A stretch of 45,307 bases of DNA, taken from contig PBDG01000032.1 of the NCBI GenBank assembly GCA_002717225.1, positions 36,061 to 81,367 on the forward strand. The letters run 5' to 3'. Below, piece after piece: positions 39,301-45,307 of this stretch. This DNA is from Rhodospirillaceae bacterium (GTDB lineage Bacteria; Pseudomonadota; Alphaproteobacteria; UBA828). Positions within the stretch are counted from its first letter, which is position 1. Every line of letters begins with the position of its first letter. Below the pieces are notes generated by a model. It searched no databases and had not been told where the DNA came from. It saw nothing but the letters and a program-made list of their open reading frames with translations. Made by a program: the position numbers and the translations under genes.

Positions 39301-39826
39301 GATTACGCCCTGTGCGCAATTCGCGGAACGTGCCAGCGAAGGGTGGAGCAGTATGACTATTGCTGGTGTCGTACTTAGTGTACAGGAGCGGGATTCCAAT
39401 GGGCGCCGCTTCGCCTTTGTTCAGCTTTCGGATCCAAGCGGTAGTTTTGAAGTTGCCTTTTTCCATGAAGCGTTTAGTGCGGTCCGTGAACTTCTTCAAA
39501 CAGGCCGGTTTCTCCTAGTGCAGGCTAATATTCGATCGGAGGGCGACATGGTGAAGCTCACTGCTCAAGGTGCGGAGGACCTTGAACGGCGGGCAATCGC
39601 CCGGATGAAAGGTCTGGAAATTCATTTTTCGGAATCCACCCCACTGGTCCCACTCAAGGATATTTTGGATCGCGAGGGAGCGGGGGCTTGTCAAATTCGG
39701 TTTATTGTTGGAACCCCGAGGCGTGGTCAAATTGAAATCGAGTTGAAGAGGAATTACGCTCTAACACCAGCGATGCGAGCTGAAATCGGTGCACTTCCCG
39801 GTGTTTCTGCTGTCCACGACTTATAA
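36356..39826 (+). CDS. dnaE: DNA polymerase III subunit alpha
   Basis: Replicative polymerase catalytic subunit (1156 residues). The N-terminal PHP domain begins [11 protein letters not shown] (about 6-16). The palm carries catalytic Asp414 and Asp416 ([13 protein letters not shown]) and Asp570 ([10 protein letters not shown]). The helix-hairpin-helix region lies near 900, the OB fold ([14 protein letters not shown]) near 1000, and a tail ending SAVHDL. I use the ATG at 36356 (MSHADFIHL), matching the family; a GTG at 36314 would add 14 unrelated residues. It is the main DnaE1 type by length and context. Upstream is the divergently oriented PPOX gene, so this 120-base gap should hold its promoter. 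Confidence 0.97.
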   Translation: MSHADFIHLRVHSSYSLSSGAIKIDELVELCRAERMPAVAVTDINNLFGALEFSEACRSAGVQPILGCELALRSGVGETSVRQTRAEEPYWPGYLVQNETGWRNLMSLASIAHMETPSGLMPQIDFECLGKHSDGLLALSGGPRGPLGRLLLDGQKQAAWEAAKRFQDMFPGRFYIELMRHGMEGEKLIELALIDLAYELNLPLVATNDVYFGPRDKHHAHDVLMCIAQGVHIDDQERARLTEDHCFRSADEMRDLFADLPEAIDNTLSIARRCAFMAPEHKPILPAYPLTEEKRTEATELRVLSEEGLNRRLERGVFNETMNEDEQEAAAKPYRERLNYELDVITRMKFPGYFLIVAEFIRWAKTQNIPVGPGRGSGAGSLVAWALTITDLDPLRFGLIFERFLNPERVSMPDFDIDFCQEKRDLVIEHVCNKYGRDRVAQIITFGKLQARAVIRDVGRVLGMPYGQVDRLSKLVPYNPAKPVSLQQAIDGEPLFQVMKDEDQAVTTLLNIALQLEGLYRHASTHAAGVVIGDRALHELVPLYRDPRSEMPVTQYSMKYVERAGLVKFDFLGLKTLSVLELACCLVRDGGVHIELDTLPLDDVTTYEMLGRGASMGVFQLESSGMRDVLRSMRPDTIEDIIALVALYRPGPMDNIPKFIACKHGEEEPDYMHESLEEILRETYGVIVYQEQVMQIAQVLAGYSLGDADLLRRAMGKKIKAEMDAQRETFVGGAIEKGVEKRWASRIFDQVAKFAGYGFNKSHAAAYALVAYQTAYFKANYAVEFMAASMSFDLRDTDKLAVFRQELERLNVELLPPDINASGANFTVEYFPELGRKAIRYALAAVKNVGDSAMRAVVAERDANGAFHNVFDFTSRLGVGIVNKRQLENLISAGAFDTLEPNRRQLLEAVEMLLRHAESAERNSGQNSLFGEGPNMGMPEPELPAVADWPPLERLNHEQEAIGFYLSAHPLETYSSVLGALRITPCAQFAERASEGWSSMTIAGVVLSVQERDSNGRRFAFVQLSDPSGSFEVAFFHEAFSAVRELLQTGRFLLVQANIRSEGDMVKLTAQGAEDLERRAIARMKGLEIHFSESTPLVPLKDILDREGAGACQIRFIVGTPRRGQIEIELKRNYALTPAMRAEIGALPGVSAVHDL

Positions 39827-40011
39827 TCTCAGACTATTTCACTTGCAAGGCAGGGACGGCGAGAGTATCTGTCTCTCACTCGCGCGTTATTTCGTGGGAA
39901 AATCGCACGCGGATATGCGGTTTGCGCCGCCATAGGGCGTCTACCGCTCCGGTGTCCGGACTTATTGGCTGGACTAAAAATCCGCGGAGGCTAACCGGAG
40001 AAGGATTAGGC

Positions 40012-40935
40012 ATGGCTCTTCCAGAGTTTACAATGCGCCAGCTATTGGAAGCTGGTGTACATTTTGGTCATCAAACGCGACGTTGGAATCCGAAAATGGC
40101 TCCTTACATTTTCGGTGTGCGCAACGGCGTTCATATTCTTGATCTTCAGCAGACTGTGCCAATGTTTCATCAGGCAATTTCGGCCCTGCGTGAAACGGCA
40201 GCTGGTGGCGGACGGGTATTATTCGTCGGTACCAAGCGCCAGGCGTCAGAGCCGGTCGCAGAAGCTGCGCGCCGTAGCGGCCAATATTACGTAAATCACC
40301 GCTGGCTTGGCGGCATGATGACGAATTGGAAAGCCGTCTCGGGATCAATCAAGACGCTAATCAATCTTGAGGAACAATTAGCCGACGAAAACCTTGGTCT
40401 TACCAAGAAGGAAATACTCAATCTTACTCGCCGGCGGGATAAGCTGGACAGGGCTTTGGGCGGTATCAAGGATATGGGAGGAGTGCCTGACATATTGGTG
40501 GTGATCGACACCAACAAAGAGGATATAGCGGTTATGGAGGCACGCAAACTAGGTATCCCCGTCATTGCGGTGGTAGATAGTAATTGCGACCCCGAATTAA
40601 TTAGCTATCCCATTCCGGGCAACGACGATGCTATTCGCGCGGTGAACTTCTATTGCGATCTGTTTTCCCGAGCGATAATCGACGGACTACAACAGGAATT
40701 GGCATCGACCGGGGTTGATATTGGAGAATCAGAGGAGGTCCTGGTTGAAGATTCCCTGATCGAAGACAGTAATAGCGATACCGTATCGAAGGAAGATTCA
40801 GCAGAAGATGTTCAGATGCAGCAAGTTGCCGAGGCTGAAGCGGATAGCCAAAGCGGGGTGGAGGATTCGTCAGCCACTTCAGAGGAGGCGTTGGCAGATG
40901 AGCCCGCAGCAGAGAAATCAGACGTGGAAGCCTAG
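40012..40935 (+). CDS. rpsB: 30S ribosomal protein S2
   Basis: Essential small-subunit protein needed for S1 binding. The core (residues 1-230) is standard: [20 protein letters not shown] at the start, then [11 protein letters not shown] and [13 protein letters not shown]. Residues 231-307 are an added, strongly acidic and Ser-rich tail (many Glu, Asp, Ser) not found in E. coli S2 (241 residues). GGAGAAGGA precedes the ATG; the open frame starting at 39922 is leader sequence. In the 185-base leader, TTGCAA (39843-39848) and TATCTG (39866-39871) with a 17-base spacer are a weak promoter candidate. Confidence 0.96.
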   Translation: MALPEFTMRQLLEAGVHFGHQTRRWNPKMAPYIFGVRNGVHILDLQQTVPMFHQAISALRETAAGGGRVLFVGTKRQASEPVAEAARRSGQYYVNHRWLGGMMTNWKAVSGSIKTLINLEEQLADENLGLTKKEILNLTRRRDKLDRALGGIKDMGGVPDILVVIDTNKEDIAVMEARKLGIPVIAVVDSNCDPELISYPIPGNDDAIRAVNFYCDLFSRAIIDGLQQELASTGVDIGESEEVLVEDSLIEDSNSDTVSKEDSAEDVQMQQVAEAEADSQSGVEDSSATSEEALADEPAAEKSDVEA

Positions 40936-40999
40936 CATAGAATTACTATTTGCGGAGGCGCCGACTATGTTCGGTGCGATAGCCGAGGAGACGGGAAGC

Positions 41000-41923
41000 A
41001 TGGCCGATATCACGGCAGCATTGGTAAAAGAACTACGTGAGAAGACTGGCGTCGGTATGATGGATTGCAAAAAGGCGCTTAACGAAACTTCGGGTGATTT
41101 AGAGGCCGCGGTTGATTGGTTACGTAAACAAGGTCTTGCTGCGGCCCAAAAGAAGGCTGGCCGTGTCGCGTCGGAAGGGCTAGTAGGCCTTTATGCCGAA
41201 GAAAAATCCGCTGCAATCGTCGAGGTGAACTCCGAAACCGACTTTGTCTCGCGCAATGAAGATTTTCAGACCTTAGTGCGCCAGGTTGCGAGCTTGGCGT
41301 TAGCCTGTGGTGAAGATTTAGAAAAATTGCTGGAGATGGATTACTCCAATACTGGGCACACTGTCGCGGAAGAGGTCAACCAACTCATTGCAACGATTGG
41401 CGAGAACATCAATATCAGACGCGCGACTGGGTTGTCTGTCGACCGGGGTATCGTCGCTAGTTATATACATGCGGCGACTGCGCCTGGATTGGGGCGAATC
41501 GGCGCTTTGGTCGCGGTTAGTTCAGAGGGTGATCCAGAAAAATTGGCTCAACTCGGTCATCAACTTGCGATGCATGTTGCTGCTGCTAGCCCACAGGCAG
41601 TTTCTATCGAGGAACTCAATGTTAAAGATGTTGACCGTGAGCGCGCCGTTTTGCGTGAGCAGGCGGAATCCTCAGGCAAGCCAGCTGAAATCATCGATAA
41701 AATGGTAGAAGGGCGACTGCGAAAGTTCTATGAGGAAGTAGTTCTTTTAAATCAAACCTTTATCATCGATGGTGAAACAAAGGTTTCCAAGGTTATTGAG
41801 CAAGCTGTGAAAGATTTAGGCGGCTCTGTTGAAATTACCGGTATCCGTAGGTTCGCTCTTGGAGAAGGTATTGAGCGCGAAGAAAGCGATTTTGCGGCGG
41901 AGGTGGCTGCGCAACTCAAATAG
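41000..41923 (+). CDS. tsf: Elongation factor Ts
   Basis: Guanine-nucleotide exchange factor for EF-Tu (307 residues). The N-terminal UBA-like domain reads [16 protein letters not shown], and the EF-Tu-contacting motif TDFVSRN is at 80-86. The core and coiled-coil regions follow to the end. The ATG at 41000 gives the invariant [13 protein letters not shown] start; upstream in-frame sequence overlaps rpsB and is not coding. rpsB and tsf are 64 bases apart and are typically co-transcribed. Confidence 0.97.
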   Translation: MADITAALVKELREKTGVGMMDCKKALNETSGDLEAAVDWLRKQGLAAAQKKAGRVASEGLVGLYAEEKSAAIVEVNSETDFVSRNEDFQTLVRQVASLALACGEDLEKLLEMDYSNTGHTVAEEVNQLIATIGENINIRRATGLSVDRGIVASYIHAATAPGLGRIGALVAVSSEGDPEKLAQLGHQLAMHVAAASPQAVSIEELNVKDVDRERAVLREQAESSGKPAEIIDKMVEGRLRKFYEEVVLLNQTFIIDGETKVSKVIEQAVKDLGGSVEITGIRRFALGEGIEREESDFAAEVAAQLK

Positions 41924-41984
41924 TGGCGCTATATTCTAACAGTTCTCCTGAATCGTAGAGAATGCGTTATGTTTGATATATGAT

Positions 41985-42026
41985 TTCGGCCTGGACTTGA
42001 GAAGGCCGGAATACTTCGGAGTACTC
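41985..42026 (+). other. Two consecutive hairpins in the tsf-pyrH gap
   Basis: TTCGGCCT pairs with AGGCCGGAA (41985-42011, one bulged G), then GAATACT pairs with AGTACTC around a TCGG loop (about 42009-42026, sharing the boundary bases, one mismatch). Neither is followed by a T-run. The 184-base gap otherwise shows nothing I can name; these could be an attenuator, a processing site or a leader structure for pyrH. Confidence 0.4.
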
Positions 42027-42107
42027 TCTCCGTGCACCCGAGCTAAGTATATGGGGTGCTAATGACGATGTAATTGCCGGTTCCGTCGGCGATTCTCAGG
42101 AGCAGAA

Positions 42108-42833
42108 ATGAATTCAGGCAGGAAGTTCCATCGTATTCTCCTCAAAATATCTGGAGAAGCATTGATGGGAGATGAACCATACGGCATTGATGGCGAAACG
42201 GTAAATCGAATCGCTTCCGATATCCGCGATATCCACAGGCAGGGCATTCAAGTTTGCGTGGTGGTGGGCGGAGGAAATATTTTTCGTGGCATATCCGGAG
42301 CAGCGGCTGGCATGGAACGTGCTAGCGCCGATTATGTGGGTATGCTGGCGACGGTAATGAATGCACTGACCATGCAGCATGCGTTAGAGAAAACTGATGT
42401 TGCTACGCGAGTTCTGTCCGCAATCCCTATGGCGACTGTGTGTGAACCATATGTGCGCCGGCGGGCCATTCACCATATGGGAAAAGGGCGGCTTGTCATA
42501 TTTGCTGCCGGTACGGGTAACCCGTTTTTTACTACTGATACGGCAGCTGCGTTACGTGCGGCGGAAATGGGTTGTGATGCTTTATTCAAAGGAACCAAGG
42601 TTGATGGTGTTTACTCGGCTGATCCAGAATTAGAGGTTGAAACCGAACGCTATGATAGTTTGACCTATCTGAGTGTGCTTTCACGCGACCTTAAGGTAAT
42701 GGATGCTTCGGCGATTTCGTTGGCGAGAGAAAACCGCATTCCAATTGTTGTATTTTCTATCCGCGAACCCGGCGGATTAAGCTCTGTCATTGAGGGAAAC
42801 GGAGCGCATACAATCATTGGCGAACGGGAGTGA
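42108..42833 (+). CDS. pyrH: UMP kinase
   Basis: Phosphorylates UMP to UDP; hexameric bacterial enzyme of the amino-acid-kinase fold, unrelated to eukaryotic UMP kinases. [11 protein letters not shown] (about 11-21) binds phosphates, [11 protein letters not shown] (about 49-59) is the glycine loop, and [19 protein letters not shown] (about 138-156) the acceptor site. The 241-residue length is standard. AGGAG sits ahead of the ATG. frr starts four bases after its stop. Confidence 0.97.
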   Translation: MNSGRKFHRILLKISGEALMGDEPYGIDGETVNRIASDIRDIHRQGIQVCVVVGGGNIFRGISGAAAGMERASADYVGMLATVMNALTMQHALEKTDVATRVLSAIPMATVCEPYVRRRAIHHMGKGRLVIFAAGTGNPFFTTDTAAALRAAEMGCDALFKGTKVDGVYSADPELEVETERYDSLTYLSVLSRDLKVMDASAISLARENRIPIVVFSIREPGGLSSVIEGNGAHTIIGERE

Positions 42834-42837
42834 TCCG

Positions 42838-43398
42838 ATGGTAGAAGAGCCAGACTTTGATGATTTGCAACGTCGTATGAATGGCGCTCTGGAAGTGCTT
42901 CGTAAGGAATATGGCGGACTGAGGACCGGACGGGCGTCGGCAAGTTTGGTAGAGCCAGTGGTAGTCTTGGCTTATGATGCAGAAATGCCGCTCAACCAGG
43001 TTGCGACAATCAATGTGCCGGAGCCGCGCATGATCAGTATTCAAGTTTGGGACAAATCACAGGTTAAGGCGGTTGAAAAGGCTATTCAAAATTCTGGATT
43101 GGGGCTTAATCCCATAGTCGATGGCCAGAACTTACGAATACCCATTCCGGAATTGAACGAGGAGCGTCGAGTGGAGCTTGCAAAAATCGCCGGAAAATAT
43201 GCCGAGCAGGCGAAAGTTTCGGTGAGAAATGTGCGACGTGACGGGATGGATAAATTAAAAAAAATAGAGCGGGCAGGAGATTTAAGCAAGGACGATGCAG
43301 AAATTTGGTCAGATGAAATACAACAAATGACCGATGACATGGTAAAAAAAATCGTCGAGACGCATGAAGCTAAGGAAAGCGAAATACTCCAGGTCTAA
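42838..43398 (+). CDS. frr: Ribosome recycling factor
   Basis: Splits post-termination ribosomes together with EF-G. The 186-residue, tRNA-shaped protein has the family landmarks [14 protein letters not shown] (about 24-37), [13 protein letters not shown] near 100 (here [13 protein letters not shown]), and a Lys/Arg-rich helix with [14 protein letters not shown]. The ATG at 42838 has GGGAG six bases upstream; the frame is open further back only within pyrH. It overlaps uppS by 35 bases. Confidence 0.97.
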   Translation: MVEEPDFDDLQRRMNGALEVLRKEYGGLRTGRASASLVEPVVVLAYDAEMPLNQVATINVPEPRMISIQVWDKSQVKAVEKAIQNSGLGLNPIVDGQNLRIPIPELNEERRVELAKIAGKYAEQAKVSVRNVRRDGMDKLKKIERAGDLSKDDAEIWSDEIQQMTDDMVKKIVETHEAKESEILQV

Positions 43399-44137
43399 AG
43401 CCACGGCCGTCGAACCGACTTTCGACGACAAGGCTCCTGTGCCAGCCCATGTAGCTATTATTATGGATGGCAATGGCCGCTGGGCGCAGGCGCGCGGCTT
43501 GCCGCGCTTCGTTGGTCATAGGCAGGGGGTCAAGGCTGTCCGCTCGACCGTGCGGGCCTGTTCTGATCTTGGTATTTCCTACCTAACAATCTATGCGTTC
43601 TCCTCTGAAAACTGGAAGCGCCCGGCCAGTGAAGTTGACGAGCTAATGGGGCTACTCCGTGTTTATATCCGACGTGAATTGACCGAGTTGGGGCGTGAGG
43701 GCGTGCGCATTCGATTCATAGGGGACCGCGGTCGGCTGGCTGACGACATCAATCATCTGATTACAAACTCGGAGGAGAGTACCAAAAACAATACTGGCCT
43801 CACATTTACTGTGGCCATCAACTATGGTGGGCGACAGGAAATTCTCGAAGCAGCGCGCCGCTTTGCGCAGCATGTCCAGGAAGGTGAACATGAACCGGAA
43901 GACATTAACGAGTCGCTGTTCGAAAGTTATCTGGAAAGCGAGAAATTGCCAGATCCGGATTTGCTGATTCGGACTAGCGGTGAACAGCGGCTCAGTAATT
44001 TTTTGTTGTGGCAATCGGCCTATACCGAATTCGTTTTTACATCGACTCTGTGGCCTGACTTCAAGAAAAAAAATCTTGAACAAGCCGTTGCTGAATATCA
44101 GCGGCGTGAACGACGTTACGGTGGAAGTAGCCACTAA
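43364..44137 (+). CDS. uppS: Undecaprenyl diphosphate synthase (cis-prenyltransferase)
   Basis: Condenses isopentenyl diphosphate units onto farnesyl diphosphate to make the lipid carrier for peptidoglycan and other polymers. The catalytic Asp35 lies in [11 protein letters not shown] (31-41), and the late substrate motifs are [20 protein letters not shown] and YTEF. The length of 257 residues fits. The start lies inside the end of frr; about 28 residues precede the catalytic loop, slightly long but with no better ATG. Its substrate comes from the pathway that contains Dxr, relevant to the decayed gene after cdsA. Confidence 0.95.
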   Translation: MKLRKAKYSRSKATAVEPTFDDKAPVPAHVAIIMDGNGRWAQARGLPRFVGHRQGVKAVRSTVRACSDLGISYLTIYAFSSENWKRPASEVDELMGLLRVYIRRELTELGREGVRIRFIGDRGRLADDINHLITNSEESTKNNTGLTFTVAINYGGRQEILEAARRFAQHVQEGEHEPEDINESLFESYLESEKLPDPDLLIRTSGEQRLSNFLLWQSAYTEFVFTSTLWPDFKKKNLEQAVAEYQRRERRYGGSSH

Positions 44138-44975
44138 AGAAACTGCTTCCTCGCTTGGCCCGCGTCTTATCACCGGCGTCATTATGGCGATAAGTGCGCT
44201 TGCTGCGGTCGAAGCGGGAGGGGTAGCATTCCTCGCTGTTGTGAGCGCGCTTACCGCTATCGTCACATTCGAATGGATACGAATGAGTTGCCATGAACGT
44301 TATCATGGTTCGGTTGGGGCTTCGATTATGACTTTAGGCGCAAGTGCAGTTGCGTTCAGTTTATGGGGCGTCGTTGATGCGTTTGTCGTGGGTGCTATCG
44401 GTGTTCTACTTGTTGGCCTGGTGGCGAGGATAGAGCGGAACAGACCGTTTATTGTGACCTCGGGGTTAGCGCTTTTTATTTTGTCGCTAATATCGATTTG
44501 TTGGTTACGGCAAGAAAACACAACGGGGGTGGCCACAGTTTATTGGCTATTTGTCGTGATTTGGGCAACCGATTCAGGAGCTTATCTTGTCGGAACCTTT
44601 ATAGGAGGTGCCAAAATCGCTCCGGGAATCAGTCCGAAAAAGACATGGGCTGGCTGTATTGGAGGCATGGCATCTGGAATTGTTTTTGGGGTGATTTTAG
44701 CGATCGTTCTTTTCAGTGTAGGTATTTTGGAGGGCAAGCCTAATTTGGGATTGCTCGCCATCTCTGGTGCTATACTTTCAGTGTTCGCACAAGTTGGCGA
44801 TTTCACAGAATCTGCGATCAAGCGTTATTTTGCGGTAAAGGACAGTGGAGCCTGGCTTCCTGGACATGGCGGCGCGCTCGATCGACTAGATAGCATGATA
44901 TTCGTCACTCCTATACTGGCGTTGGCTATATGGTTAGCCGGTGGATCTGCTGGGCTGTTGTGGGAGGGAGGTTAA
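44106..44975 (+). CDS. cdsA: Phosphatidate cytidylyltransferase (CDP-diglyceride synthase)
   Basis: Integral membrane enzyme making CDP-diacylglycerol from phosphatidic acid and CTP. About seven hydrophobic helices are visible, and the C-terminal family signature is intact: SAIKRYFAVKDSGAWLPGHG followed by GALDRLDS. The start is uncertain: GTG at 44106 (MNDVTVEV, 289 residues) or GTG at 44121 both lie within the end of uppS and neither has a clear ribosome binding site; an ATG much further upstream would read through uppS in another frame and is rejected. uppS-cdsA overlap implies coupled expression. Confidence 0.92.
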   Translation: MNDVTVEVATKETASSLGPRLITGVIMAISALAAVEAGGVAFLAVVSALTAIVTFEWIRMSCHERYHGSVGASIMTLGASAVAFSLWGVVDAFVVGAIGVLLVGLVARIERNRPFIVTSGLALFILSLISICWLRQENTTGVATVYWLFVVIWATDSGAYLVGTFIGGAKIAPGISPKKTWAGCIGGMASGIVFGVILAIVLFSVGILEGKPNLGLLAISGAILSVFAQVGDFTESAIKRYFAVKDSGAWLPGHGGALDRLDSMIFVTPILALAIWLAGGSAGLLWEGG

Positions 44976-44982
44976 GAGTTAG

Positions 44983-45307
44983 GTGAATACGTCCGTTTCC
45001 TCGCCGTGCAAGGGTGCGGCATTATTGGGATTTCCATTGCAGGCGTTATGCAGCTTCTGGTGCAAGCTTTAGAAAACAACGATTTTTTGCTAATATTATA
45101 GACTGAAGGCTCATTGTTTAATTGGCAGGTCGAACTTATGCAGCTAGGCAAACATACAGAATGACATCCGTTTCACGAACATTGCTCCGAGCGACAATAA
45201 AATACTGTTTCGTACTATCCCGCGGCCCCGTTATTAGCTGTGGGATTGTTTAGAACGCGGAGTTGGGATGTATTCCATGTGTTTAGAGTATCTTTGCCTT
45301 AAATCAA
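44983..45307 (+). pseudogene. dxr: Probable decayed dxr (1-deoxy-D-xylulose-5-phosphate reductoisomerase), cut by window end
   Basis: A GTG eight bases after the cdsA stop opens MNTSVSSP followed by a short hydrophobic run ending LLG, as at a Dxr N-terminus. The expected GSTGSIG nucleotide-binding loop is then missing or damaged, and the similarity continues in another frame (GIIGISIAGVMQLLVQ, then ENNDFLLIL, a TAG stop, later WQVELM). Further on it moves to a third frame (AARQTYRMTSVSRTLLRATI), resembling the Dxr stretch after its first beta strands. Every frame has several stops. Position supports the call: dxr follows cdsA in this operon in many proteobacteria. Similarity is judged by eye and is weak in places; unrelated noncoding sequence remains possible. 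Confidence 0.5.

Noticed and set aside
43652-44266. Open minus-strand frame of 204 codons
   Set aside because: Antisense to uppS and cdsA, both of which carry intact signatures; no recognisable protein.

Overview
The window reads as a stretch of alphaproteobacterial core chromosome. The evidence is gene order and protein type: tig-clpP-clpX-lon-hupB; a complete nuoA-N operon followed by birA-coaX-rnj-mce-DUF1467; a short prolyl-tRNA synthetase of the type lacking the inserted editing domain, next to lolC/E-lolD; and rpsB-tsf-pyrH-frr-uppS-cdsA. The arrangement recalls Rhodospirillales-like lineages, but I cannot place it below class from sequence alone. Base composition looks moderate, without the strong GC-rich third positions usual in free-living relatives. 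I see no rRNA, CRISPR array, insertion sequence, prophage, defence island or biosynthetic cluster, and no convincing new multigene system.

Layout. 1-3068: the 3' part of a DEAD-box RNA helicase, then on the minus strand a FIST sensory-domain gene and the wreck of a YjbQ-family gene. 3464-4972: the bifunctional NAD(P)HX repair enzyme. 5391-12352: tRNA-Leu, then the protein quality-control block (trigger factor, ClpP, ClpX, Lon) and HU, with a heat-shock-type promoter candidate before lon and a strong terminator after hupB. 12502-13058: tRNA-Val, a truncated tRNA-Asp relic and an intact tRNA-Asp. 13184-27329: all 14 complex I genes in the order A-N. 27343-31784: biotin ligase, type III pantothenate kinase, RNase J, methylmalonyl-CoA epimerase, a DUF1467 membrane protein and a 3-methyladenine DNA glycosylase I. 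32278-35536: proS and the LolC/E-LolD lipoprotein exporter. 35556-36233 (minus): a PPOX-type flavoprotein. 36356-39826: dnaE. 40012-44975: S2, EF-Ts, UMP kinase, ribosome recycling factor, undecaprenyl diphosphate synthase and CDP-diglyceride synthase.

The most interesting theme is gene decay inside an otherwise tight core. The yjbQ-like gene carries two in-frame stops and a frameshift. A truncated tRNA-Asp copy differs from the intact one mainly by GC-to-AT transitions. The last 325 bases, exactly where dxr follows cdsA in this operon in relatives, hold what looks like a broken dxr reading frame. Several 400-500 base gaps without genes fit the same picture. This suggests a lineage under relaxed selection, possibly host-associated, though that is inference. 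If the dxr relic is real, the cell needs another source of isoprenoid precursors for UppS, for example a second dxr, a DXR-like enzyme, or import.
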